A stretch of DNA of 41,597 bases from positions 1-41,597 of IMG/VR virus record IMGVR_UViG_3300005563_000016; one strand, given 5' to 3'. The position numbers were made by a program, and so were the translations under genes. Shown here piece by piece: positions 1 to 6,557 of the stretch (the first letter of the stretch is position 1; every line of letters starts with the position of its first letter). The notes under the pieces are model-generated. The model was given only the letters and a program-made list of their open reading frames with translations. It was not told the DNA's origin and searched no databases. The DNA comes from a virus.

Positions 1-70
1 TCCTGGATCACCGGCAGCCCCGCGCTCACGACCGCACCGGCTTTCGCTCGAACGGGTCGGGCATCTCGAT
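1..70. repeat. Left copy of 70-bp terminal direct repeat
   Basis: Bases 1-70 are identical to 41528-41597. The gene at 26-760 ends inside this copy, and its upstream neighbour across the junction (41180-41518) lies at the other end of the window. The repeat therefore marks a circular or circularly permuted molecule. Its short length is what an assembly overlap would give; a true short terminal redundancy is the alternative. Confidence 0.95.
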
Positions 71-760
71 CGCCGCGCGCAGCTCCTTCGCGCCAGGGAA
101 CGCCTCGGGTCGCGGAATGTTGCGGAGTACGGCGCGTGCGGCGACCTCCAGCGCGAACTCGCGAGCGTTGGCCGGGTCGAGACTCGGGTCCGGGCTCGCC
201 CCCACCGTCGCCTCCTGCACGGGTGCGGGTGGAGGGCCGACGCGCGCGAGAACGGCGTCGAGGTCCGTCTCCGACATCCCGCCAGGAACCTGCACGAGCG
301 GGCTCTGCGTGCGGAACCGCGCGGCGTTCACCACGTCGCGGACCCATTCGCGCATCTCGCCGACAGACCATGGAGGCGGGCCGGCCGACTCCATCGCCTG
401 TGCAAGCTCTGTCGCGTCTAGTCGCCGCTCGTCCTCTACGCGTGCCGCGCCCATCTGCGCGCAGCGCTCGCCCCACGCGCGCCAGTCATGCACCGCTTCT
501 GCGAGTGCGTCGAGCCACTCTGGCAACAGGCCCGCCCCGTGCTGCGCGCGCCAAGACGCCGCCGCCTCCCTCAGCGCATCCACGCGCGCCGTCCGCAACG
601 CCGCCTCTGCGGCCTCTGCTCGTTGGGTGGCGGTGGTGAGGGCGGTGCGGGCGTCGTCGAGGAGGGCGAGCAGAGCGCATGCGTCGCAGTCGTCGACGGA
701 CGGCGCCTCGGCATGTCGCTCGCGTATCTCCTTCTCTCGCTCCGGCGTGGGCTTGCTCAT
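26..760 (-). CDS. Ala/Arg-rich hypothetical early protein, 244 aa
   Basis: A soluble 244-residue protein with no known enzymatic motif. The N-terminus (charged, then a DxCDAC pair and a leucine/alanine-rich heptad-like stretch at about residues 30-75) resembles small phage proteins that begin with an E..I..RH segment followed by a coiled coil; the family link is by eye only. ATG at 760 overlaps the stop of the 25-codon ORF upstream as ATGA. The 3' end lies in the 70-bp terminal repeat, so its last codons occur again at 41553-41597. It is the last gene before the junction, and 41180-41518 precedes the junction on the other side. Function unknown. Confidence 0.75.
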   Translation of the reverse strand: MSKPTPEREKEIRERHAEAPSVDDCDACALLALLDDARTALTTATQRAEAAEAALRTARVDALREAAASWRAQHGAGLLPEWLDALAEAVHDWRAWGERCAQMGAARVEDERRLDATELAQAMESAGPPPWSVGEMREWVRDVVNAARFRTQSPLVQVPGGMSETDLDAVLARVGPPPAPVQEATVGASPDPSLDPANAREFALEVAARAVLRNIPRPEAFPGAKELRAAIEMPDPFERKPVRS

Positions 761-834
761 CGCGTCTCCTCCGACGGGTCGATGCCCAACAGGTCACGCG
801 CCGCCTTCTCGATCGCAAGATTCCTGGAGGTCAT
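757..834 (-). CDS. 25-residue mini-ORF bridging two genes
   Basis: A 25-codon frame starting at ATG 834 and ending in TGA at 757-759. Its start overlaps the stop of the HNH gene (ATGA) and its stop overlaps the ATG of the 244-aa gene (ATGA), so it exactly bridges what would otherwise be an untranslated gap. The product is charged and helix-prone (starts MTSRNLAIEKAARDLLGI). No recognised domain. It may be a real micro-protein or mainly a way to keep ribosomes coupled between neighbours. Confidence 0.5.
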   Translation of the reverse strand: MTSRNLAIEKAARDLLGIDPSEETR

Positions 835-1361
835 GCTCGCCAAGCCTTCCCGTGTACGATTTTGTCGATAGTTGCTGGGGCTACGCCGAGTGACCTTGCT
901 ATCGCTCTAGCGCTCTCTCCGGACGCATGGCGCGCGCGTGCCGAACGCACCATGTCCCAGCTAAGCCGCGCCCTTCCGTTGCGCGCGCCGGTCGCTCTAT
1001 TGGCCACCGAATGGCGACCCTTTCGCATCATGTCGGCCACGTTGTCGGCGTCCGTCCCGAGGAACAGGTGGGCCGGGTTGCAGCACGGCGGGTTGTCGCA
1101 GCGGTGCAGGACGCACATGCCGTCTGGGACGGGCCGCCCGTTGGCAAGCTCCCACGCGAGTCTGTGGGCGAGAACACGGCGTCCACCAAACTCAGCGCCG
1201 CCTGATGCGATTGTGCCGTGCCCGAAGGAGTGTCTTTGACCCTGCCACTCCCAGCATGCGTCATCGGCCCCAGCCCGGACGTTGCGATGGAACCGAGTCA
1301 GAAGTGACAACTTCAACTCCTCATCGCTCCACTTCCTAGATCTAGCCTCTGCCCTGGTCAT
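831..1361 (-). CDS. HNH endonuclease with C-terminal helix-turn-helix
   Basis: A free-standing HNH nuclease of the HNH_3 type, 176 aa, probably a homing endonuclease. The ββα-metal core is at about residues 88-120, with the signature VLHRCDNPPCCNPAHLFLGT followed by N..DM..KGR; the His of LHRCDN and the NPAH motif are the expected catalytic and metal-binding positions. A tryptophan-containing CWEWQG..... segment precedes the core, as is usual in this family. The last 45 residues (SWDMVRSARARHASGESARAIARSLG) look like a resolvase-type helix-turn-helix that would aid DNA recognition. It sits between two very small genes with ATGA overlaps on both sides. Such genes are mobile within phage genomes; an intron or intein is not evident here. 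Confidence 0.88.
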   Translation of the reverse strand: MTRAEARSRKWSDEELKLSLLTRFHRNVRAGADDACWEWQGQRHSFGHGTIASGGAEFGGRRVLAHRLAWELANGRPVPDGMCVLHRCDNPPCCNPAHLFLGTDADNVADMMRKGRHSVANRATGARNGRARLSWDMVRSARARHASGESARAIARSLGVAPATIDKIVHGKAWRA

Positions 1362-1522
1362 GCCTCCTCCGCTTCTGCTTCTTCGCTCACGAGGTACGCG
1401 CTCGGGTCCGAGACGACCTCGGTCTTAGCCTTCTCTTCGGCCTCGTCCTTCGTCTCGGTGAACACGCGCACGACGAACGTGTGCACAACCTCCACGTCCC
1501 AAGCTCGCTTCTTCGTCGCCAT
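1358..1522 (-). CDS. Small acidic protein, 54 aa
   Basis: ATG 1522 follows a clear GGGAGG ribosome-binding site about eight bases upstream. The product has a β-strand-like N-terminal half (W-D-V-E-V-V-H-T-F-V-V-R-V) and a strongly acidic Glu/Ala C-terminus. This pattern, a short β sheet followed by E/A/K repeats, is common in small phage proteins, but I cannot name a family. The stop overlaps the ATG of the HNH gene (ATGA). Confidence 0.72.
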   Translation of the reverse strand: MATKKRAWDVEVVHTFVVRVFTETKDEAEEKAKTEVVSDPSAYLVSEEAEAEEA

Positions 1523-1557
1523 ATCCCAACCTCCCGCGTCTCCGCGTAGTCATTGAT

Positions 1558-2181
1558 TCACACTTCGCCGCGCGACTTGCGCCAGTGGCTCTCAGCCTCG
1601 TTGATGAGTGCCCGCTCCGCCGCGTTCAGCTTGCCCCATGCCTCACGACAGGCGTTGTCAGCAGCGAGCTTGGCTTTGGTGTCTTGTGCCGCCTCCATCT
1701 GAGCCAGCAGGGCCTTTGCCTTCGGGCCAATGGGCTCAGGGGCGGCGTCTGCCACGTGCGCCTGCTCCTTGTCATAGAGGGCGAGCCCCAGTGGGTCGCC
1801 TAGCGTCTTGCAGCAGCGCTTGAGCGCGTCGGTCGCGGCCTCCTTGGCCGCCTTCTCGATCGCCGCGCTAGGTCGCTTGCTGTTGCCCTGGCCGGCGCCC
1901 ACGTCCTCGATCACACAGTCGCCAACCGTCAGCACGCAGCGCCCCAGGTACGTGCACACGAAGTTGCCTTTCTCGTTTGTGCCGTCCCATTCCTTCGCGA
2001 CAGTGACTCGGTACGACCATCCGCCGTGCCCGAAGATGCGATTCATCTCTCGGATCACGTAGTGGCCGTGTAGGTACGACAGTTCGGCCGGCCCGTCACC
2101 GTCACTGTTCTTGCGCGTGGCTACGGCGTTTGGGCTCAGCGCCTTGCTCAACTCGGCTTGCTGCTCCTTGGTGATGGCCAT
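1558..2181 (-). CDS. Rad52-family single-strand annealing protein
   Basis: A recombination mediator of the Rad52/DdrA superfamily, 207 aa, expected to form rings that anneal complementary single strands during phage recombination or replication. The diagnostic core is seen at about residues 35-140: Y-LHGHYVI-EMNRIFG-GGWS, then the β strands with VCTYLGRCVLTVGD, then DVGAGQGNSKRP, and the helix with KAAKEAATDALKRCCKTLGDPLGLALYD. The C-terminal 70 residues are a charged helical tail. ATG 2181 is chosen because it forms TGATG with the stop of the preceding gene; a GTG one codon earlier is possible. No cognate 5'-3' exonuclease was recognised in the window. Confidence 0.9.
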   Translation of the reverse strand: MAITKEQQAELSKALSPNAVATRKNSDGDGPAELSYLHGHYVIREMNRIFGHGGWSYRVTVAKEWDGTNEKGNFVCTYLGRCVLTVGDCVIEDVGAGQGNSKRPSAAIEKAAKEAATDALKRCCKTLGDPLGLALYDKEQAHVADAAPEPIGPKAKALLAQMEAAQDTKAKLAADNACREAWGKLNAAERALINEAESHWRKSRGEV

Positions 2182-2414
2182 CACCGCACCCTGTCGTGAG
2201 GAGGGCTCATGTCCGTGTCTGCTCGTGCGGGCTCTTGGGCTCGCATCGCGTCGGCCTCGTTCGCGAGGAACACGGCCACCCTGTCGTACGCCTGCGCCTG
2301 CTCTTCCGCCTCTGCTCCAGACAAGGCGTGTACCGTGCGCAGGGTGTCCGCCTGACGCTGGGCTCCCTGGGCCATGTTCACCAGGGCAAGGCGGTATCGG
2401 GCGTCCGGAGTCAC
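2181..2414 (-). CDS. Hypothetical helical protein, 77 aa
   Basis: It starts at GTG 2414, inside the stop of the 71-aa gene upstream (GTGA), and ends in TGA overlapping the ATG of the Rad52-like gene (TGATG). The sequence is mostly helical (MAQGAQRQADTLRTVHALSG), rich in Ala, Gln and Glu, with an acidic/basic C-terminus; no domain is recognised. Being wedged between and coupled to the annealing protein gene suggests co-expression with recombination functions. Confidence 0.65.
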   Translation of the reverse strand: MTPDARYRLALVNMAQGAQRQADTLRTVHALSGAEAEEQAQAYDRVAVFLANEADAMRAQEPARADTDMSPPHDRVR

Positions 2415-2626
2415 GACACGGCCCACAGAGCGGTTCGGCGAGTGGACGGCCGGCGTGCCTTGCTCGGACCGTCGTGCGCGTAGGTCATCCGTGTGGCCGA
2501 TGCCACCGCTCGGATGCGGGTCCCATCCGGCGCGATGTCCACGATGCGCAGGCGCTTGCCGCCCTTCATCCCGTGCATCTTCTGCCAGGCCCGTCGCGTC
2601 TTCTTGAAGTGCTCGATCTTGTCCAT
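2411..2626 (-). CDS. Basic hypothetical protein, 71 aa
   Basis: A short, highly basic product (Lys/Arg clusters at the N-terminus and before the C-terminus) with a β-strand-like middle, RLRIVDIAPDGTRIRAVA. The open frame continues far upstream, but the ATG at 2626 is preferred because it avoids overlap with the gene at 2650-2922. No known domain. The charge suggests nucleic-acid binding; this is inference only. Confidence 0.65.
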   Translation of the reverse strand: MDKIEHFKKTRRAWQKMHGMKGGKRLRIVDIAPDGTRIRAVASATRMTYAHDGPSKARRPSTRRTALWAVS

Positions 2627-2649
2627 GCTCTCCGTCCTTCCTTCGTTGT

Positions 2650-2922
2650 CTACCTGAGCCACTCCGGCCCTGAATCGATCGCCCACGATGCCACCCAGAA
2701 CCCACCTCCGCCGAAGTGACGAGCCTGGTAGGCATCCGCTACGAACCGAGGCTCCTCCGGGTCTGGGAACTCCTCGCCCCTCATCTGTGCCAGGGCTTCC
2801 GCGTTGTCCGCGTGGACGATAGCAGCGAGGGACGGGGCTACCCCGTGGGCGGCTTGTTCCTTCTGGGCCCAAAGTCGCTCGTAGTAGGCGTCATCGGGGT
2901 ACAGGTCTCGGTCAGAAAGCAT
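2650..2922 (-). CDS. Hypothetical acidic protein, 90 aa
   Basis: ATG 2922 is preceded by a GGGGA ribosome-binding site and overlaps the 83-aa gene upstream by 11 bases. The protein begins with an acidic, tyrosine-rich segment (DRDLYPDDAYYERLW) and has a second acidic proline-rich stretch near residue 55 (FPDPEEPRFV). No family recognised. Confidence 0.65.
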   Translation of the reverse strand: MLSDRDLYPDDAYYERLWAQKEQAAHGVAPSLAAIVHADNAEALAQMRGEEFPDPEEPRFVADAYQARHFGGGGFWVASWAIDSGPEWLR

Positions 2923-3163
2923 CGTGCATCCCCAAGTTCTCGATGGCGTCCAGCAGGCTATCGCCACGACCCACGAGCGTCACGCCTTCCCGCTCCACGC
3001 TCACGGTGCAGACGCGGCCACGCGCCCAGGCTCGGACCGGCCACCCCTCCACCTCGGCACGGCGCAGGGTCCGCAGCCCCTCCACGATGGCGCCCTCTGG
3101 GCCGTCTGACTTGCCGTTGAGAGAGTCTAGGACCTGAGCCCAATACGCCTGCGCGCGGTCCAT
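2912..3163 (-). CDS. Hypothetical protein, 83 aa
   Basis: A small α/β-looking protein: an N-terminal helix (MDRAQAYWAQVLDSL) followed by β-strand-like segments (RVCTVSVEREGVTLVGRGDS) and a short C-terminal helix. No motif is recognised. It follows the 113-aa gene after three bases and overlaps the next gene by 11 bases. Confidence 0.65.
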   Translation of the reverse strand: MDRAQAYWAQVLDSLNGKSDGPEGAIVEGLRTLRRAEVEGWPVRAWARGRVCTVSVEREGVTLVGRGDSLLDAIENLGMHDAF

Positions 3164-3166
3164 GGC

Positions 3167-3508
3167 TCAGCCCTCCTCGTCGTTGTCGGGTCCGTACACG
3201 CTCTCTAGAGCGGAGGCGTGATCGCCGTCCATGTCGTCGCTGGCGTCATCCTCGTCCTCCGACCGTTCCGAGGCGTGCTCCCAGCCCAGCGCGTACTGCT
3301 TGTGCAGGGCCTTCTCCACCGCCAGAGCGATACGGTCTAGGCAGTAGACTTGGTCAGCCTCGGTAGGCGGGATGTACGTGCGCAGCGGGTTACGCTCCCT
3401 GGCTTCCACGAGGTCCCGCAGGATGTCCACCGCTGCCGCTGCCTCGGGAGTTTCACCGAGGAGAGCGTGGACGGAGGAGAGCGACTTCTCGACTGACTTG
3501 GATGCCAT
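3167..3508 (-). CDS. Hypothetical acidic-tailed protein, 113 aa
   Basis: The start ATG 3508 is chosen over the much longer open frame because it lies two bases after the stop of the 61-aa gene. The protein is helical through about residue 80 and ends in a strongly acidic Asp/Glu tail (SEDEDDASDDMDGD). Such tails are common in DNA-mimic or chaperone-like small phage proteins, but no identification is possible. Confidence 0.7.
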   Translation of the reverse strand: MASKSVEKSLSSVHALLGETPEAAAAVDILRDLVEARERNPLRTYIPPTEADQVYCLDRIALAVEKALHKQYALGWEHASERSEDEDDASDDMDGDHASALESVYGPDNDEEG

Positions 3509-3510
3509 GG

Positions 3511-3696
3511 TCAGCCCACCAGCATCGAGATTTGGTCGCGCACGCTCTGGCACGCGGCGGCGTTGACGCGGCCACCGGCCACCTCGGAGATGCGAGCGTC
3601 CGTTGCCCACGCCTCGACCTCGTGCTCTTCCTTGCCAGCCTCGCGAGCCGCGATGACCACGTAGCGCGCCACCGTCCGGATTTGCAGATTCGTCAT
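3511..3696 (-). CDS. Hypothetical protein, 61 aa, first gene after a shared upstream element
   Basis: ATG 3696 has a purine-rich GGAAGGAAG-type site upstream and is the first gene after an intergenic element shared with three other sites. The product is a compact helical protein (MTNLQIRTVARYVVIAA...). No family recognised. The position suggests it leads an operon running leftwards through 1558. Confidence 0.7.
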   Translation of the reverse strand: MTNLQIRTVARYVVIAAREAGKEEHEVEAWATDARISEVAGGRVNAAACQSVRDQISMLVG

Positions 3697-3740
3697 GTTC
3701 TCTTTCTTCCTTCCGAAGCGCCTTCCAGCGCGACACCGAG

Positions 3741-3779
3741 AACCTAATCCGGCCCCAGACTTTCCGCAAGCACTTTCTA
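3741..3779 (-). promoter_or_regulatory. Upstream element / candidate sigma70-like promoter
   Basis: On the minus strand a TTGCGG hexamer (3764-3769) is separated by 17 bases from TAGGTT (3741-3746), a plausible though weak -35/-10 pair. The 14-mer gcaagcactttcta at 3766-3779 is repeated exactly at 7040-7053 and 8135-8148, and the 16-mer at 3756-3771 recurs at 38790-38805. All four copies precede first genes of likely transcription units. Whether it is a promoter, an operator or both is inference. Confidence 0.5.
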
Positions 3780-3808
3780 ACATGGCCCCGTCGATTTCTA
3801 TGGCGAGC

Positions 3809-4087
3809 CTATTTTGTAGACTGATTCCTGAGCGGGCACCAGCCAGGAGGTGCCGACGTTGCGCATGTGGCGTCGGGTTCTGGCCACTGTCCGGACTGCT
3901 CGGCCAGCGGATGCGCGCATCTGTCGTTCACGTTGCCGATGTCTGGGCTCTCGTCGCAGTGCGAGCATGCTCCGCACGTCTCGATCACCGGCAGCGAGAA
4001 CCGCTCTATCGCAGCCTCTAGAGCCTCTCTGTGGTCGCCTTGGGCGAAGCTGTGTAGCAAGCGGAGGGTGTTCAAGTGGTCGGTCAT
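3809..4087 (-). CDS. Cysteine-rich putative zinc-binding protein, 92 aa
   Basis: The N-terminal half is helical (TLRLLHSFAQGDHREALEAAIERF). The C-terminal half carries a CGACSHC cluster at about residues 38-44, then C at about 57 and 75 and a GWCPLR motif near the end, a spacing suited to a structural zinc site. Small phage proteins often carry this CPL-type ending, but no function is assigned. It is separated by about 110 bases from the next gene downstream, a gap that holds the repeated upstream element. Confidence 0.75.
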   Translation of the reverse strand: MTDHLNTLRLLHSFAQGDHREALEAAIERFSLPVIETCGACSHCDESPDIGNVNDRCAHPLAEQSGQWPEPDATCATSAPPGWCPLRNQSTK

Positions 4088-4326
4088 GGCTTCTTCCCGA
4101 GCAGGGCGAGGCGGATGTCATGCACGGCCGAGAGCAGGCCGGAGGCGTAGTCCACGTCCTCGGCCATCTGATGGTCATTCCGCCACTCTACGGCCTCAGC
4201 TTCCAGCGCCTTGCATGCGGCCTCCACGTTGGCCTTGATGCCTCGCGGCTTCTTCTCCGCGGCCAGCCTCAGGTTCCGCACGAGAAGGCCGTAGGAGCCC
4301 GTCCCAGGCTTGGCGTTGCCGGTCAT
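4084..4326 (-). CDS. Hypothetical helical protein, 80 aa
   Basis: Starts at ATG 4326, overlapping the winged-helix gene upstream (ATGA), and ends overlapping the ATG of the Cys-rich gene. It is helical and charged (NVEAACKALEAEAVEWRNDH) with no recognised motif; an uncharacterised member of this early cluster. Confidence 0.7.
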   Translation of the reverse strand: MTGNAKPGTGSYGLLVRNLRLAAEKKPRGIKANVEAACKALEAEAVEWRNDHQMAEDVDYASGLLSAVHDIRLALLGKKP

Positions 4327-4613
4327 GTGGCGACCCAGACGACCGCGAAGCGACCGCTACGAGTCCGGCGACGCTGTCCGGAGTCCTTGACCAACCCGCG
4401 AGCCACCAGCTCTATGCGGCGGGGGCGCTGGGTGGATGGCCGCCAGAGCGGCGTTCCTGACCCACCGTCCTGCATCTGCTCGTCCGTGAGCCCGTTAGGG
4501 TACCGCCTGAGGTCGGCCAGTAGTAGTTGCTGTAGACGGCTGAGGTGCGGCGCTATGGCCTCAGCGGCCTCTTCACTGGTATCTGAGCCGGGTACGAAGG
4601 GGGCGCCAGTCAT
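4323..4613 (-). CDS. Winged-helix DNA-binding-like protein, 96 aa
   Basis: Residues 20-96 fit a winged helix-turn-helix: a first helix (AEAIAPHLSRLQQLLLADLRR), then GLTDEQMQ as the second helix, STQRPRRIELVARGLV as the recognition helix, and the β-hairpin wing DSGQRRRTRSGRFAVVWVA. The R-R.ELV..GLV.DSG.RR.T..GR pattern is common in phage wHTH proteins. The short start at ATG 4613 is used because it overlaps the upstream stop. Likely a transcription or replication accessory factor; its targets are unknown. Confidence 0.75.
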   Translation of the reverse strand: MTGAPFVPGSDTSEEAAEAIAPHLSRLQQLLLADLRRYPNGLTDEQMQDGGSGTPLWRPSTQRPRRIELVARGLVKDSGQRRRTRSGRFAVVWVAT

Positions 4614-5050
4614 GACGCGTCCACTCCCCACGAGATGGGACGGGTTGCCCATAGCTCGCAGAGTCGGCGGTGCGCTGCGTACGCCTCGGCGCGTGTGTTG
4701 GCCGGCGCGAAGTCCAGCTCTTGTCCGTCCGCGTGATACTCGCCCCCGCACTCCGGTTCTGCGCACGCGGCGCCAGCACGAAACACCATCGTCTCGTACA
4801 GCCGCTTGTGCCCGATGGTGGTCGGCTGGGCGCTCTCCCCGTGCATCTTGGTGTCGTAGGCCGAGACGTACTCGCCGACGGTGGACACAAGCCACTGGCC
4901 CACGACAGTCGCTAGATGGAAGCGGCACCACGGCCCACAGATGAAGTGTGCGGCGGAGCCCTGCCAGACCCATGACTCGCGCGGGTGGAGTAGGCCGGGC
5001 GCTCTCTGCGTAGCCGCTCTTTCTGCCGCCTCTAGTTCTTCGATCTTCAT
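4610..5050 (-). CDS. Conserved-looking phage protein, 146 aa
   Basis: After an N-terminal coil (MKIEELEAAERAATQ) comes a segment with WCRFHLATVVGQWLVSTVGEY and later RLYETMVFRAG, followed by a cysteine pair region (ACAEPECGG) and LDF. I recall this combination (FHLxTxVGxWLVSTVGEY and YETMVFxAG) from uncharacterised phage proteins, but there is no known activity. Cys/His positions in the middle may bind a metal. ATG 5050 lies 9 bases after the stop of 5060-5422. Confidence 0.75.
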   Translation of the reverse strand: MKIEELEAAERAATQRAPGLLHPRESWVWQGSAAHFICGPWCRFHLATVVGQWLVSTVGEYVSAYDTKMHGESAQPTTIGHKRLYETMVFRAGAACAEPECGGEYHADGQELDFAPANTRAEAYAAHRRLCELWATRPISWGVDAS

Positions 5051-5059
5051 GACTTCACC

Positions 5060-5422
5060 TCAGTTGTCGAAAAAGTACAAGAGACGGACGGTCCCGGGCG
5101 TCTGGAAGTCGGCATCGTAGCCAATCCGAGCGACGAGTCTCTGGACGCTGTCCGAGTGGTAGGCTTGCAGCTCCTCCAGCGTGGCCCAGGAATGCGAGTG
5201 GTCATCGTTGACGTAGTCGGCCAACAGGTCCAGGTGCGAGCCGGAGGCGTCCGGAGGGGTCCCACGGCGTGGATGGATGACGGCCACCTCCGGCGCCCGC
5301 TGCCGCACTCCAGCCAGCTCCGCGAAGAGCGTGTAGTTACGGCTCCGGTCCAGGGTGTCCCGTCGGCCTATCCACCGCCCGTTTTTCAGGACCTCCAACG
5401 TCCAGTGAATGTCGGTTCCCAT
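5060..5422 (-). CDS. Conserved phage protein of the MGTDIH type, 120 aa
   Basis: Begins MGTDIHWTLEVL and continues with DRSRNYTLFAELAGVR, then RGTPPDASG and SWATLEELQAY. Proteins starting MGTDIH and carrying RxYxLFAxLAxVR plus RGxPxDxS are widespread in phages and some bacteria without assigned function. ATG 5422 is preferred to an upstream start in the same frame because this motif normally stands at the N-terminus. The stop precedes the next gene by about 10 bases. Confidence 0.8.
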   Translation of the reverse strand: MGTDIHWTLEVLKNGRWIGRRDTLDRSRNYTLFAELAGVRQRAPEVAVIHPRRGTPPDASGSHLDLLADYVNDDHSHSWATLEELQAYHSDSVQRLVARIGYDADFQTPGTVRLLYFFDN

Positions 5423-5452
5423 CGCTCCCCTTCCTTTCACGGCATCTTGCCG

Positions 5453-5869
5453 TCAGTCGCAGTTAGGTCCGCACACCACGCCCACGCACTCTACGGGCAC
5501 CACCTTCGGATAGGTGTACTCGCTTCTCGCGGTGAACCGGACGCGCCACCACCCTTCGGTGGACTCGGCGAGTCGGTCGGTGTCTAGCCGTAGATCGACG
5601 ATCTCGGTGAACACGTCCCACCCGAGGTTGCCAAGCATCTCGTTGGCCTTCTCGATCCGCTCCGTTGTCCACCCGGATTCGCCGTAACAGCCGACCTCGC
5701 ACATGAAGCCGCCCACGGCCTCCTTGTGGTCGACTGCAACGGCTATCACGGCACCCTCTACGCTCGGATGGCTGCACATTATGCCGCCGACCTGCGCCTC
5801 GTACTCCACTCCCGTGGGCTTCTCGGCGATGAGGTACAGGTGTTCTTGCTCGCACAGACTGATTCTCAT
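5453..5869 (-). CDS. Hypothetical protein, possibly DUF6210-like, 138 aa
   Basis: The N-terminal part (LYLIAEKPTGVEYEAQVGG, CSHPSVEG) recalls the DUF6210 pattern of a PTG-VxYExQxGG segment followed by HPxVEG; this is from memory and needs a profile search. The protein then has a W-T-ERIEKANEMLGNLGW helix and a C-terminal β-rich region with two cysteine pairs. The start overlaps the stop of the replication-like gene (ATGA). No function known. Confidence 0.65.
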   Translation of the reverse strand: MRISLCEQEHLYLIAEKPTGVEYEAQVGGIMCSHPSVEGAVIAVAVDHKEAVGGFMCEVGCYGESGWTTERIEKANEMLGNLGWDVFTEIVDLRLDTDRLAESTEGWWRVRFTARSEYTYPKVVPVECVGVVCGPNCD

Positions 5870-6438
5870 GGTGTCCGCCCTATCCTTCCGACTACCTTCG
5901 CCAACTGTGCCGCCATCTCTCGGGCCGTCGCCTCGTCTGCTACCGGCTCAGACCGGGCCGGCTCCTCGGTAGGCTTGATCCACAGCGTGCGCTTGGGCGC
6001 CTTGCTCACGAAGCCGTCCAGCTTGTCCATGCTCCGGAAGATGAGCCCAATCTCGTTGAAGACCCGCCCGTCCTTCTGGCCGTTGTGCTCCGGGCTGGCC
6101 TTGCACCCGTCGATCGCCAGCTTGCACCGCTCCACAGTAGCCCCCTCGGCGAGCCTGGCAGCAATGAGGGCCGCCCTGTCGTCTGTGAGCTTGGTAGCCG
6201 CGTTCTTGTGAAATGCCTGGCACCAGTAGCTGAACACCGCCTGAACGTCAGCAGTGACCGATACGGGGTCCCTGGGGGCTCTAGGAGCCTTTGGAGGGCT
6301 GCCGGCCACAATCCAGTCGGCAAGCTTCCGAAGGCGTCCAGCGAGGGCGTGGGGGTCTGCATCAGGGGACGTGGCCGCTACCAGCACTTGAGCGATGGCG
6401 TGAGGTACTGAGAGGCGGCCAGGCTTGGGGGTGGTCAC
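5866..6438 (-). CDS. Replication-initiator / helicase-loader-like protein, 190 aa
   Basis: The C-terminal two thirds match the phage replisome-organizer tail (Phg_2220_C-like): VQAVFSYWCQAFHKNAATKL, then LIAARLAEG.TVE..KLAIDGC-ASPEHNGQ and VFNEIGLIFRS-DKLDGFV. That order (YW..., RLxEG, AIDGCxxSPxH, LxLIxR) is typical of proteins that recruit the host helicase at a phage origin. GTG 6438 is chosen because it overlaps the upstream stop (GTGA) and has AGGAAG upstream. The first 35 residues are nearly repeated in the truncated ORF at 7178-7351. It would act in DNA replication; with no phage polymerase seen, the host replisome must be recruited. Confidence 0.75.
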   Translation of the reverse strand: MTTPKPGRLSVPHAIAQVLVAATSPDADPHALAGRLRKLADWIVAGSPPKAPRAPRDPVSVTADVQAVFSYWCQAFHKNAATKLTDDRAALIAARLAEGATVERCKLAIDGCKASPEHNGQKDGRVFNEIGLIFRSMDKLDGFVSKAPKRTLWIKPTEEPARSEPVADEATAREMAAQLAKVVGRIGRTP

Positions 6439-6557
6439 CAGGCTTCCTGACGTGTTCTCGCGTACGGGACCATGAGCGGGTGCTCGGGTGAGCCATCCTT
6501 CGTCTGTCCCAACTGCCAGAGCGGGAACTCTCCGCACCGCTCCTCGTAGTCGCTCAT
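6435..6557 (-). CDS. Small protein, 40 aa
   Basis: A 40-codon ORF starting at ATG 6557 (overlapping the stop of the 65-aa gene) and ending at TGA 6435-6437 inside the GTG start of the replication-like gene. The product has CGEFPLWQLG and a C-terminal VPYARTRQEAW. No domain recognised, but overlaps on both sides support it as a genuine translated gene. Confidence 0.65.
   Translation of the reverse strand: MSDYEERCGEFPLWQLGQTKDGSPEHPLMVPYARTRQEAW

Noticed and set aside
26-818. Plus-strand and alternate-frame ORFs at 117-893, 136-639, 488-871 and 486-818
   Set aside because: They overlap the 244-aa gene completely, lack ribosome-binding sites and have Arg/Ser/Pro-rich translations.
2181-2735. 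184-codon minus-strand frame read as a single gene
   Set aside because: Its first part overlaps the 71-aa gene in another frame and is Arg/Gly-rich; only the part from GTG 2414 fits the start/stop overlap pattern.
3850-4944. 364-codon plus-strand open frame
   Set aside because: It covers three well-coupled minus-strand genes; the translation is Arg/Ser/Pro-rich low-complexity sequence as expected for a shadow frame.
4323-4973. 216-codon version of the winged-helix gene
   Set aside because: The extra 120 residues are antisense-like Arg-rich sequence overlapping the 146-aa gene; the ATG at 4613 overlaps the upstream stop.
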